64,000 bases of DNA from Streptomyces sp. MUM 203J (GTDB taxonomy: Bacteria > Actinomycetota > Actinomycetes > Streptomycetales > Streptomycetaceae). Position numbers and translations under genes: made by a program. The stretch is taken from the NCBI RefSeq assembly GCF_022414595.1, contig NZ_JADWYO010000028.1:1-64000 (forward strand), read 5' to 3'. This document shows, piece by piece, positions 42,429-50,828 of the stretch. Under the pieces are notes generated by a model that had not been told where the DNA came from, did no database searches, and saw nothing but the letters and a program-made list of their open reading frames with translations. How positions within the stretch are numbered: the first letter of the stretch is position 1; the number at the start of each line of letters is the position of its first letter.

Positions 42429-42818
42429 TCAGCGGTCGTCGTCGACGGGCATGGTGGCGCTGCGGGTGGCCGTCATCCCGTCCAGCAGGCCCGGGATCAG
42501 CGACGGGACGGGGACCGTGGCGGTGACCGTGACCTCCTCGCTGCCCGCGTCGAGCGCGAAGCTCGCCCGGTCGGCCAGCCAGGTGCTCATCGCGTCGCGC
42601 CCGGCCTGCCCGTAGGAGCGGTCGGGATCCTCGTACGAGGCCATCCGCGCGGCGGCGCGTGACGCCGTACCGGCCTGCTGCACGGCGAACACGGTGAGGC
42701 CGAGCTGGATCACGAGGACGCCGACGATCAGCAGCACCGGCAGGAGGCCGACGTACTCCAGGACCGCCGACCCCCGGTCGTGCCGGGGCTTCGCGGCGCG
42801 GGCGCCGCCCGGTCTCAT
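42429..42818 (-). CDS. TadE-like pseudopilin
   Basis: The 129-residue protein has a TadE leader and membrane helix (RHDRGSAVLEYVGLLPVLLI) with the Glu at +5, followed by a Val/Thr-rich extracellular domain. ATG 42818 overlaps the preceding TadE-like gene by 4 bp. Minor pilin or assembly factor. Confidence 0.85.
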   Translation of the reverse strand: MRPGGARAAKPRHDRGSAVLEYVGLLPVLLIVGVLVIQLGLTVFAVQQAGTASRAAARMASYEDPDRSYGQAGRDAMSTWLADRASFALDAGSEEVTVTATVPVPSLIPGLLDGMTATRSATMPVDDDR

Positions 42819-43204
42819 GGCCGTGCCTCCCTCGCGGCGCCGGCCCGGCCGGAGATCTCCAGCGGGAAGTCCGCGCCGCCGGGGAACAGCACGGGCACCC
42901 TGACGGCGACCTCGGCCCGCACCATGTCGCCGTCGCGCCCGCAGCTGATCCGGGCGGTCCAGCCGCCCGGCAGGTGCTCCCGGCCGGCCTGTCCGCATGC
43001 CTCACCGGTCGCCGCGGCGCGGGCGGCGCGGTCCGCGGCGTTGCCGGCCAGCACGAACGCGTACCCGGTGAGCGCGGCCTGCCACAGGACGGCGATGGTG
43101 ACGAGGACGACGGGCAGCAGGCCGGCGAACTCGACGGCCAGTTGGCCCCGGTCGCCGTACGGCCGGCCCCGCAGGCCCGCCACCAGGAGTCTCCTGCGCC
43201 CCAT
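42815..43204 (-). CDS. TadE-like pseudopilin
   Basis: The 129-residue protein has YGDRGQLAVEFAGLLPVVLV (TadE-type leader and helix with Glu), a Cys pair (EACGQAG, ISCGRDG) and a secreted C-terminal domain. ATG 43204 follows the TadZ gene by 37 bp and overlaps the next TadE-like gene by 4 bp. Confidence 0.85.
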   Translation of the reverse strand: MGRRRLLVAGLRGRPYGDRGQLAVEFAGLLPVVLVTIAVLWQAALTGYAFVLAGNAADRAARAAATGEACGQAGREHLPGGWTARISCGRDGDMVRAEVAVRVPVLFPGGADFPLEISGRAGAAREARP

Positions 43205-43241
43205 CGCCTCGCCCCTCCCGTGTACGGCTCCGAAGCACGGT

Positions 43242-44555
43242 CTACAGGTTCCTGCTCCCGCCACCGGTCTCACCACCACTGAGCGATCGTCGCCGCCGGA
43301 AGCCGATCGACCCCCGGTCCGTGCGGTGCTTGCCCGGCAGTTTCGCGAGGGCGGCCCCGGCCTTGACGAGGCCCAGCTCCCCGGCGAGGCCCCACAGGGC
43401 CTGCTTCACCGTGGAACGGGCGTCCAGGTCGTGCAGGCGGCCCGCGTCGACGACGCCCTGCAGTTCCCTGAAACCGGCCGGGACGGTGGTCCCGGCGACC
43501 CGCGTGCCGGTGATCTTCTGGATCAGCGGCGGCTGGATCTCGGTGGTGCGGGTGAAGCGGTTGACGACGGCGACCGTGTCCTCCGCCTTGCGGATCTGGA
43601 GCCGGTGCCACATCTGGACCAGCCGCTTGGCGGCCCGCACCGACACCACGTCGGGGGTGGTGACGAGCAGTGCGCTGTCGGCCATCTCGACGGCGGCGGC
43701 GTTGGCGGAGTTCATCTGGGCGCCGCAGTCGACGACCACGACCGCGTGGCGGGAGCGCAGGGAGCTGAGGATCTGCCGTACGGACCGGTCGGACACGTCC
43801 TCCCCCCGTTCCCCCTCCTTGGGTGCGAGCAGCAGCGACAGCCCGGACTCGTGGCTGAAGACGGCGTCCTGGAGGACGCGCGGGGTCACGTCCTGGATCC
43901 CGGCCAGGTCGACGATGGAGCGGCGGAACCGCACGTCGAGGTACGAGCCGATGTCGCCGGTCTGCAGGTCGAGGTCGACGAGGGCGACGGTCTGTCCCGA
44001 CGCCTGCGCGGCGAGGGCGAGCTGGACGGCGGTGACGGTGGTGCCGACGCCGCCCTTGGCGCCGGACACGGTGACGACGGTGCCGCCGGGACCGGCCGCG
44101 GTCTCGCCGCCGGTGCCGAGGTGGCGGCGTACGCCGTTGGCCCATTGGGCGGCGGACTGGACGCGGCTGGCGAGTTCCTCGTATCCGAGCGGCAGTGTCA
44201 CCAGCCCCCGGGCGCCGGAGTCCATGGCGGCGGAGAACAGCCCGGGGCCGGCGTCCGCGGTGACGAGGACCACGCCGACCGCCGGGAAGCGCAGCGCGAC
44301 CTCACGTATGAGTTCGAGCGCGGGCACGGGGCCGATCCGCTCGTGGACGACCACGACCTCGGGCAGTTCGTCGAGGGACTCGGCGGCAAGCCGGGCGAGG
44401 GCGTCGATCAGCTGGGCGGAGTCGGTCACGGGCACGGACGGCTCGGCGTCGGGGAGCTGACCGAGCAGGGCGGTGACGGACCGGGCGGCGTCGGGGTCAC
44501 CGACGGCGGGGAGAATCCTCGTGATCATCCCGTTCATCCGTTCATCCCGTCTCAC
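43242..44555 (-). CDS. tadZ: TadZ/CpaE-type localisation ATPase
   Basis: The 437-residue protein has an atypical receiver-like N-terminal domain (about 1-125) and a MinD/ParA ATPase: VTVSGAKGGVGTTVTAVQLA (deviant Walker A with signature Lys), LVDLDLQTGDIGSYLD and VVVVDCGAQMNS. It marks the site of pilus assembly. The longest frame starts at GTG 44555 (GTGA overlap with the CpaB-like gene); ATG 44537 or 44528 are possible. Basic C-terminal tail RRRRSLSGG. Confidence 0.9.
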   Translation of the reverse strand: MRRDERMNGMITRILPAVGDPDAARSVTALLGQLPDAEPSVPVTDSAQLIDALARLAAESLDELPEVVVVHERIGPVPALELIREVALRFPAVGVVLVTADAGPGLFSAAMDSGARGLVTLPLGYEELASRVQSAAQWANGVRRHLGTGGETAAGPGGTVVTVSGAKGGVGTTVTAVQLALAAQASGQTVALVDLDLQTGDIGSYLDVRFRRSIVDLAGIQDVTPRVLQDAVFSHESGLSLLLAPKEGERGEDVSDRSVRQILSSLRSRHAVVVVDCGAQMNSANAAAVEMADSALLVTTPDVVSVRAAKRLVQMWHRLQIRKAEDTVAVVNRFTRTTEIQPPLIQKITGTRVAGTTVPAGFRELQGVVDAGRLHDLDARSTVKQALWGLAGELGLVKAGAALAKLPGKHRTDRGSIGFRRRRSLSGGETGGGSRNL

Positions 44556-45253
44556 TTGTCCTGGGTGATTTCGTAGGTGCGCTCGGCGGGCGTGAGCGAG
44601 GTGCCGCCGCCCGGGGCGATCAGTGCGAGGCGGACGTTCTCGGCGAAGGACTCCGCGTAGGCGACGCGCTGGGCGTCGAGAGTGCCGAGGGCGAAGGTGA
44701 TGGGCACGGCCTGGTTGATCCGCGTCCGGTCGTCCTTCCCTTCCAGCGGGGTGAGCCGCCCGACGTCGATGACCTTGGCGTTCGAGACGATGATCTTCGA
44801 CTGGGCGGGGGTCCCGCCCTCCTCACCGGCGAAGGTGGCGAAGATGTTGACCTTGTCGCCGGGCTTGATCTTGCCGGCCACGCCGGTGGCGGCGTCGATC
44901 ATGATCGCGATCTCCTGCTCGCCGGGCTCCAGGGCGGGCCGCCGGACGATCATGTCGCTCTGCAGCAGGGAACCCTTCCGGAGATGGGTGACGGCGATCT
45001 TCCCCTCGATCTCGGACAGATCGGTGACGGCGTTCTCGGAGAGCCACCGCTTCGGCATGGAGACCTTCTCGAACTGTTTCTCCGTGAGCTGTGTGTACGG
45101 AGCGACGTCCGTCCGGACCTGATAGGCGGTGACCTCGGGCCCCACCTTCGCGTTCACGTCACTTATCACCGACAGGACACCGGCGAAGGCGGCGAAGGCG
45201 AGCAGCACGGAGAGAAGCAGCAGTATGACGCCGCGGCGCTGGCGGGAGTTCAT
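44552..45253 (-). CDS. cpaB: CpaB/RcpC-type pilus assembly protein
   Basis: The 233-residue protein has one N-terminal membrane segment (GVILLLLSVLLAFAAFAGVL) and an SAF domain (YQVRTDVAPYTQLTEKQFEK ... IEGKIAVTHLRKGSLL) followed by VAGKIKPGDKVNIFATF, as in RcpC/CpaB. It contributes to Flp pilus assembly on the outer side. ATG 45253; the stop overlaps the TadZ start. Confidence 0.88.
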   Translation of the reverse strand: MNSRQRRGVILLLLSVLLAFAAFAGVLSVISDVNAKVGPEVTAYQVRTDVAPYTQLTEKQFEKVSMPKRWLSENAVTDLSEIEGKIAVTHLRKGSLLQSDMIVRRPALEPGEQEIAIMIDAATGVAGKIKPGDKVNIFATFAGEEGGTPAQSKIIVSNAKVIDVGRLTPLEGKDDRTRINQAVPITFALGTLDAQRVAYAESFAENVRLALIAPGGGTSLTPAERTYEITQDK

Positions 45254-45287
45254 GGGCCGGACAACCTCATCGGGGGACGTGGGCGGG

Positions 45288-46118
45288 TCAGGCTGGCTGG
45301 TGGTGGGGGACGGGCGGGGCGGAGCAGAAGGCGCAGCGGTCACCGATGAGTTCCGCACCGCACCAGTGACAGCGGGTGCGCAGGACCGAGGAGACCAGTT
45401 GGTGGACCATGGCGTATTCCGGGAGGTACGCCACGAACTCGACGAGCCTGCCGGTGCCCCACCAGAGGGCGGAGTCGCCCGGCAGCTCGACCTCGTGCAC
45501 GGCCCGCGCCTGCCAGGCGGGCGCGAGGGTGGCGGTGACCCAGTCGGACTGGAGCTGCCCTCTCGCGACAGCCAGACGGGTGGCGAACGGCGGCCCGTTC
45601 AGGTCCCCGTTGCCGATCCTCACCAGTTGCGGTGCGGGGGCGGCGACGACGCCGAACTGGGCTCCGGGCACCCAGGACTTGGCGTGTGCCCGGAGGCTGA
45701 CGGGAACGCGGTCGAGCTTGGCGACGGAGGTGAGCTGGGCGCCGGCGTGCAGATAGTGCGTCAGCAGCCGCGCGGCCGAGGCGACGACTCCGGCGCTGAA
45801 CCCGGCGACGGAGAGCTGCCGGAGCTGCCGGACGAGAACGGCGAGCGCGAGCGGCGGAAGCGAAGACCGCAGCAGGGCGATCCGCTCGTTCTCCAACAGG
45901 GACCGGACCGTATGCAGCCGCCGTTCGAAGGCGCCGGGGAGACTGGCCGGATAGAGAACCAGCACATGCCCCTGCTCCTCGGCCAGCTCCCGCATCTCGG
46001 CCAACGCGGCGTCCAGCGACTGCGCTTCGGGCGGCTGCAGCAGCGCGGCGGCGGGCGTCTGCCGGTCCGTCGGCGGCAGCACCAGCCCGGCGCCGGTCAC
46101 CGCGATCGCTGTCGACAC
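45288..46118 (-). CDS. Conserved Tad-locus protein with C-terminal zinc ribbon
   Basis: The 276-residue soluble protein starts at GTG 46118 and ends in a zinc ribbon CHWCGAELIGDRCAFC (two CxxC knuckles). No membrane segment. I do not recognise the fold of the first 240 residues. It is the first gene of the pilus operon, 34 bp before cpaB, suggesting a regulatory or assembly role specific to actinobacterial Tad systems. Confidence 0.75.
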   Translation of the reverse strand: MSTAIAVTGAGLVLPPTDRQTPAAALLQPPEAQSLDAALAEMRELAEEQGHVLVLYPASLPGAFERRLHTVRSLLENERIALLRSSLPPLALAVLVRQLRQLSVAGFSAGVVASAARLLTHYLHAGAQLTSVAKLDRVPVSLRAHAKSWVPGAQFGVVAAPAPQLVRIGNGDLNGPPFATRLAVARGQLQSDWVTATLAPAWQARAVHEVELPGDSALWWGTGRLVEFVAYLPEYAMVHQLVSSVLRTRCHWCGAELIGDRCAFCSAPPVPHHQPA

Positions 46119-46453
46119 TTCAAGACCCCGTCCACTCTCCCCGGCCCGCGCTTCCCCCCGCCCGGCCGCAGATCATCAACTGCCCAGCTCCGCCCACTGC
46201 ACGCAGCACCTTATCGGTGTCCTACATCGCAGAGAACACCATCGTTTTGCCCCACAAGCGGATCTTGATACACCTCTGCCCACGAAATGCGGCCAACTTG
46301 GCCGATATTCGCCGGTAGGGGCGGCCGGCCCTGCGGCGGGGGCTCGGTGTGCACAGCGGCACCACCACCCCTCGGTCACTGTGCGGTTCAAGCCTTCCCG
46401 CCGTCCGCGGCCCGCCACTAGCTTCGCCGCCACACCACTGCCGAGGAGGATGC
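46119..46453. promoter_or_regulatory. Divergent promoter region of the Tad operon
   Basis: This 335-bp gap separates the Tad operon from a secreted-protein gene on the other strand. It is more AT-rich than its surroundings and contains a 13-bp palindrome GGCCAA-C-TTGGCC (46291-46303). It must hold promoters for both directions; I cannot place -10/-35 boxes with confidence. Confidence 0.55.
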
Positions 46454-46891
46454 ATGTCAGCTCGGAAGACCACCCGCCGAACCGGCCGCAGCACCTTCAC
46501 CAGAACCATCGGCGTGGCCGTGACCAGCATGGCGCTGGTGCTCGGCTTCCACACTCAGGCCATGGCCTACGACGCGACCATGCGCACCGGCGACGCCTTC
46601 GGAAAGATCACGGGCTACAGCGGCAAGGGCTACTGGACCGAGTACGGCGACGTCGTCAAGATCTGCGACATCAAGGCGGACGGCTACGCGGTGCGCATGC
46701 ACGTCTTCCTGGACGAGCCGTACGGCGCCAAGGTGTACTCGTTCTACGTCGGCGGCAAGGGCAGCTGCAAGGAGCGCCGGCGCAGCAACGGCTACAACCT
46801 GCCCGACAACAGGTGGATCGGCTTCCTGTTCTGCCGCTACAAGGCCGGCCACGACAGCGAGTGCAAGGCCTACCGCTTCTACAACGGCTGA
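46454..46891 (+). CDS. Small secreted protein of unknown function
   Basis: The 145-residue precursor has a twin basic N-region and signal (TIGVAVTSMALVLGFHTQAM, cut after AMA). The mature part of about 105 residues has Cys in VVKICDIKA, GSCKERR, FLFCRYKAG and SECKAYR, giving two possible disulfides, and many Tyr/Lys/Arg. ATG 46454 follows GAGGAGGA. Divergent from the Tad operon. Family unknown; resembles other small secreted Streptomyces proteins in the Cys pattern. Confidence 0.78.
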   Translation: MSARKTTRRTGRSTFTRTIGVAVTSMALVLGFHTQAMAYDATMRTGDAFGKITGYSGKGYWTEYGDVVKICDIKADGYAVRMHVFLDEPYGAKVYSFYVGGKGSCKERRRSNGYNLPDNRWIGFLFCRYKAGHDSECKAYRFYNG

Positions 46892-46979
46892 CCCGGCAGC
46901 CACGGGCCGTGCGGCGTCCCGCCCCGGGCCGACGCACCACCACCGGATCCCGAAGCTCCTGCTCGACCGACCCACCACG

Positions 46980-47008
46980 ACGGCCCGTCGGTTCACCCGA
47001 CGGGCCGT
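46980..47008 (+). terminator. Hairpin terminator after the small secreted protein gene
   Basis: A perfect 12-bp stem (46980-46991 with 46997-47008) has a 5-nt loop, about 90 bp after the stop codon and before the chitinase promoter. Confidence 0.7.
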
Positions 47009-47072
47009 TCCCCCTGCCGACGGGAGGGGCCGGCGCCGCTCCCGCCTCCCGGCGGCGGGCCTTGACAAGGGG

Positions 47073-47088
47073 ATTGGTCTGGACCAGC
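47073..47088. promoter_or_regulatory. DasR-responsive element (dre) in the chitinase promoter
   Basis: ATTGGTCTGGACCAGC matches the dre palindrome (TGGTCTAGACCA core) with one central change. It lies about 85 bp before the chitinase start and just after a consensus TTGACA (-35, 47062-47067). DasR is the GntR repressor released by amino-sugar phosphates, so the chitinase is expected to be induced by chitin breakdown products. Confidence 0.78.
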
Positions 47089-47171
47089 TTGTACGGCAGC
47101 ACGCGCGGTGGCCACCGTGAAGCACATTCTGCTCCCCCAACTCCCCACTCCCCCACCACCGGAGGCAGCAA

Positions 47172-48875
47172 GTGCAACGCCGCATGCACCGCACCAGAAG
47201 CAGGCTCGCCGGGACCGTCGCCCTGGCCCTCGGGGCCGGGCTCATGATGGGGCTCGGGTCCGGCGGGGTCGCCCAGGCCGCCGACAAGAACGTCGCCCGC
47301 AACGGCGGGTTCGAGTCAGGGCTCTCCCACTGGAGCTGCACCGCGAACAGCGGCGCCGCCGTCGGCGATCCGGTCCACGCCGGAGCCGGGGCGCTGAAGG
47401 CCACGCCCGCCGGGCTGGACAACGCCCGGTGCAGCCAGACCGTGACCGTCAAGCCCGGCTCCACGTACCGGCTCAGCGCCTGGGTCCAGGGCAGCTACGC
47501 CTACCTCGGCGCCACCGGCACCGGCACCACCGACGTGTCCACCTGGACGCCCGGGTCCGGCGCCTGGCAGCAGCTCACCACCAGCTTCACCACCGGGCCC
47601 GGCACCACGCAGGTCACCGTCTACACCCATGGGTGGTACGGGACCGGCGCCTACGTCGTCGACGACCTCTCCGTGTTCGGGCCTGACGGGGGTGGCGACA
47701 CCGACCCCGAGCCCGAGGTGCCCGCGCCGCCCTCCGGGCTCACCGCTGGGGCCGTCACCTCCTCCTCCGTCGCCCTCGGCTGGGACGCGGTCAGCGGGGC
47801 AACCGGCTACCACGTCTACCGGGACGGGACCCGCGTCCACAAGGCCGGCGGGACCTCCGCCACCGTCACCGGGCTCGCCGCCGACACCTCGTACGGGTTC
47901 CAGGTCACCGCCGTCAACGCCGCCGGGGAGTCCGCCAAGTCGCCCGTCCTGGCCGTGCGCACCAAGCCCGGCAGCCCTGATCCGAACCCGGACGTCCCCC
48001 GGCACGCCCTCACCGGGTACTGGCAGAACTTCGACAACGGCGCCACCGTCCAGAAGCTGCGCGACGTCCAGGACCAGTACGACATCATCGCCGTGTCCTT
48101 CGCGGACTCCACCGCCACGCCCGGCGAGATCACCTTCAACCTCGATCCCGCCGTCGGATACGGCTCCGTCGCGGACTTCAAGGCCGACGTCGCCGCCAAG
48201 AAGGCCGCCGGGAAGTCCGTGATCCTTTCCGTCGGGGGCGAGAAGGGGAACGTCACCATCAACAGTGACGCCTCCGCCACCGCCTTCGCCGACAGCGCGT
48301 ACGCCCTCATGCGGGAGTACGGGTTCAGCGGGGTCGACATCGACCTGGAGCACGGGATCAACTCCACGTATCTCACGAAGGCACTGCGGCAGCTGTCCGC
48401 CAAGGCCGGGTCCGGCATGGTGCTGACGATGGCCCCGCAGACCATCGACATGCAGAACACCGGGACCGAGTACTTCAGGACGGCACTCGCCGTGAAGGAC
48501 ATCCTCACGGTCGTCAACATGCAGTACTACAACAGCGGTTCCATGCTGGGATGCGACGGCAAGGTGTACTCGCAGGGGTCCGTCGACTTCCTCACCGCAC
48601 TCGCCTGCATCCAGCTTGAGGGCGGGCTCGACCCGTCACAGGTCGGCATCGGGGTCCCCGCCTCCGCACGCGGTGCGGGCAGCGGGTACGTCTCACCGAC
48701 GACCGTGAACAACGCGCTGGACTGCCTCACCCGGGGCACCGGCTGCGGGTCCTTCAAGCCGTCCCGGACCTGGCCCTCGCTGCGCGGCGCGATGACCTGG
48801 TCCACCAACTGGGACGCGACCGCAGGGAACGCCTGGTCCGGCGCGGTCGGGCCGCACGTGCACAACCTGCCGTAG
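47172..48875 (+). CDS. Secreted GH18 chitinase with CBM and FnIII domains
   Basis: The 567-residue precursor has a signal peptide (LAGTVALALGAGLMMGLGSG) and a CBM4/9-like lectin domain (ARNGGFESGLSHWSCTANSG, about 37-170). An FnIII module (about 180-265) and a GH18 barrel (about 278-567) follow, with LTGYWQNFDN, KSVILSVGGEKG and the active site GFSGVDIDLEHG. The catalytic Glu and the two preceding Asp are there, but the first Asp of DxxDxDxE is Ser. NMQYYNSG and WSTNWD close the barrel. It hydrolyses chitin outside the cell. TTG/ATG: ATG 47184 (MHRTRS) could be the start instead of 47172. Confidence 0.93.
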   Translation: MQRRMHRTRSRLAGTVALALGAGLMMGLGSGGVAQAADKNVARNGGFESGLSHWSCTANSGAAVGDPVHAGAGALKATPAGLDNARCSQTVTVKPGSTYRLSAWVQGSYAYLGATGTGTTDVSTWTPGSGAWQQLTTSFTTGPGTTQVTVYTHGWYGTGAYVVDDLSVFGPDGGGDTDPEPEVPAPPSGLTAGAVTSSSVALGWDAVSGATGYHVYRDGTRVHKAGGTSATVTGLAADTSYGFQVTAVNAAGESAKSPVLAVRTKPGSPDPNPDVPRHALTGYWQNFDNGATVQKLRDVQDQYDIIAVSFADSTATPGEITFNLDPAVGYGSVADFKADVAAKKAAGKSVILSVGGEKGNVTINSDASATAFADSAYALMREYGFSGVDIDLEHGINSTYLTKALRQLSAKAGSGMVLTMAPQTIDMQNTGTEYFRTALAVKDILTVVNMQYYNSGSMLGCDGKVYSQGSVDFLTALACIQLEGGLDPSQVGIGVPASARGAGSGYVSPTTVNNALDCLTRGTGCGSFKPSRTWPSLRGAMTWSTNWDATAGNAWSGAVGPHVHNLP

Positions 48876-48911
48876 CGGACCGGCCCGCCCGGCGCCTCCG
48901 CCCGCCCGTGC

Positions 48912-49277
48912 TCAGTGCACCGGCGGGCGGTTCGCCAGATAGTGGTGCACCACCGGGGCCATCTCCCCCAGCCACCGGTGCAGCACGGACTGCTTCTTCG
49001 CCTGCACCCGGCACTCGTAGGTCGTTCCCGAGCGGTGCACCACCGCCACCATCAGGATCGTCCCCCACGGGGCCGGCGCGAAGTGCACCGCCGCGGCGTC
49101 CTGCCACGGGAACTCCATGAGATGGCCGCCGACCTCCAGGGCCACCCCCTGGGGGTCGACGATCACCGAGTTCTTCTTGTCGTGCGCGATGAACTCCGGG
49201 CCCTGCGGTGCGTACGGCGCGGGGCCGGCCGGTACGGGCGGGCCGAAGCCCTGGGAAGGCATGGGCGGTATGGTCAC
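48912..49277 (-). CDS. Small protein of unknown function, PH-like
   Basis: The 121-residue protein starts GTG 49277 (VTIPPMPSQGFG), has a Pro-rich N-terminus and a beta-rich domain (KKNSVIVDPQGVALEVGGHL, WQDAAAVHFAPAPWGTILMV) that could be a PH/GRAM-like fold, ending in a helix with VLHRWLGEMAPVVHHYLA. No known motif. Stands between convergent chitinase and the Nramp gene on the same strand. Confidence 0.65.
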   Translation of the reverse strand: MTIPPMPSQGFGPPVPAGPAPYAPQGPEFIAHDKKNSVIVDPQGVALEVGGHLMEFPWQDAAAVHFAPAPWGTILMVAVVHRSGTTYECRVQAKKQSVLHRWLGEMAPVVHHYLANRPPVH

Positions 49278-49296
49278 CCGACCAGTATCGCCCTCC

Positions 49297-50589
49297 TCAC
49301 CAGGGCAGTTCGCGCACCTGCTGGACGCACAGCACCAGGAACAGCAGCGCCGCACCCGTCAGCATCCCGTTGCTGAGCCATCCGTTGCGCCATGCCGACG
49401 GCGTCCGGGAGGAGTTGAGCAGCCAGAGCAGCGTCAGGGCCAGGAACGGCATGAAGAACGCGCCGATCACCCCGTACACGATGACCAGGACGAACGGCTT
49501 GTCCAGGAACAGCAGCGCCATGGGCGGGAAGGTCAGCCACAGCAGGTAGGCGCGGAACGCCGTCGACCTCTCCACCGGAACGGGAGCGGACGGGCCCTCC
49601 GCCCCGTCGGCCCTCACCCGCTTCACGAAGTCCGCGAACAGCAGGCTCACCCCGTGCCACACCCCGATCAGCGAGGTGAACGACGCCGCGAAGAAGCCGA
49701 CCAGGAACAGCCTGGCCGTCACCGCCCCGTATCGCGCGTCCAGGATCTCCCCGAGCCCGATCAGCCCCTTTCCGCCCTGCGCCAGTGCGACGCCCGAGGA
49801 GTGCAGCAGTTCGGCGCCCACGATCAGCATGGCGATCACGAAGACGCCGGTCGTGAGGTACGCGACCCGGTTGTCCAGCCGCATCACCCGCATCCACCCG
49901 GCGTCCCGCCAGCCCTTGGCGTTGACCCAGTAGCCGTACGCGGCCAGCGTGATCGTGCCGCCGACACCGCCGATCAGGCCGAGGGTGTAGACGAGGGAGC
50001 CGTCCGGGAGGACCGGCACCAGGCCCGCGAACGCGTCACCGAGGTTCGGCGTGACGCGCACGGCCAGGTACAAGGTCACCAGGAACATGACACCCACCAG
50101 CGCCGTCATGACCTTCTCGAAGACCGCGTACCGGTTGAACCAGACGAACACCAGCCCCGCGAGCCCCGCCAGGACCGCCCACGTCCTCAGGTCCAGGGTG
50201 TGCGGGAACAGCGCGGTGAGGGGCAGGGCGCTCGCGGACATCGCGGCGGCGCCGTACACGAAGCCCCACACGACGATGTACGGCGCGAAGTAGACGGTCG
50301 TCCAGGGGCCGAGGCTCCGCCAGCCGTCGAAGAGGGTGCGGCCGGACGCCAGGTGCCAGCGCCCCGCCGCCTCCGCCAGGGAGATCTTGACCAGACAGCC
50401 GACGACGGCCGCCCAGAGGAGCGTGTATCCGAACCTGCTGCCCGCGATCAGTGTCGCCACGAGGTCGCCCGCGCCCACCCCGGTCGCGGCGACCACGATG
50501 CCGGGGCCGATGGAGCGCCGGCCCGGTGTGCGGAGTGCGGGCTGCCGCGCCGCGGTCTCCTCGCCTGTGCTTTGTGCGCGCTCTGTCAT
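49297..50589 (-). CDS. Nramp-related divalent metal transporter (atypical)
   Basis: The 430-residue protein has 11 membrane segments in the Nramp order (starting SIGPGIVVAATGVGAGDLVA). However, the metal-binding DPGN of segment 1 reads TGVGAGD, and the MPH motif of segment 6 is replaced by YGYWVNAKGW. It therefore belongs to the divergent Nramp-related group whose substrate is not Mn2+/Fe2+ by default. ATG 50589 after a short promoter. Confidence 0.82.
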   Translation of the reverse strand: MTERAQSTGEETAARQPALRTPGRRSIGPGIVVAATGVGAGDLVATLIAGSRFGYTLLWAAVVGCLVKISLAEAAGRWHLASGRTLFDGWRSLGPWTTVYFAPYIVVWGFVYGAAAMSASALPLTALFPHTLDLRTWAVLAGLAGLVFVWFNRYAVFEKVMTALVGVMFLVTLYLAVRVTPNLGDAFAGLVPVLPDGSLVYTLGLIGGVGGTITLAAYGYWVNAKGWRDAGWMRVMRLDNRVAYLTTGVFVIAMLIVGAELLHSSGVALAQGGKGLIGLGEILDARYGAVTARLFLVGFFAASFTSLIGVWHGVSLLFADFVKRVRADGAEGPSAPVPVERSTAFRAYLLWLTFPPMALLFLDKPFVLVIVYGVIGAFFMPFLALTLLWLLNSSRTPSAWRNGWLSNGMLTGAALLFLVLCVQQVRELPW

Positions 50590-50828
50590 GGAGCGTCCGC
50601 CTCCCCGTTCCGTGGTCCGTGTGCCGGCTCGTTCGTCACCTCTGTCTTCCCACCGGACCCACTCGTCCAGTCGTGCGCAACGGTGCTGGAAGGCGTGGCC
50701 GGTGACCGCGTGACGGGTACGTCTGACGGCCATGACCGAAGCGCGTTCTTGACGCGGCCATGCCATGGCCGCATCCTGCGACGCACGAGGACACGAACCC
50801 TCGTACCCCCCACCCAGGGAGAGACAGC

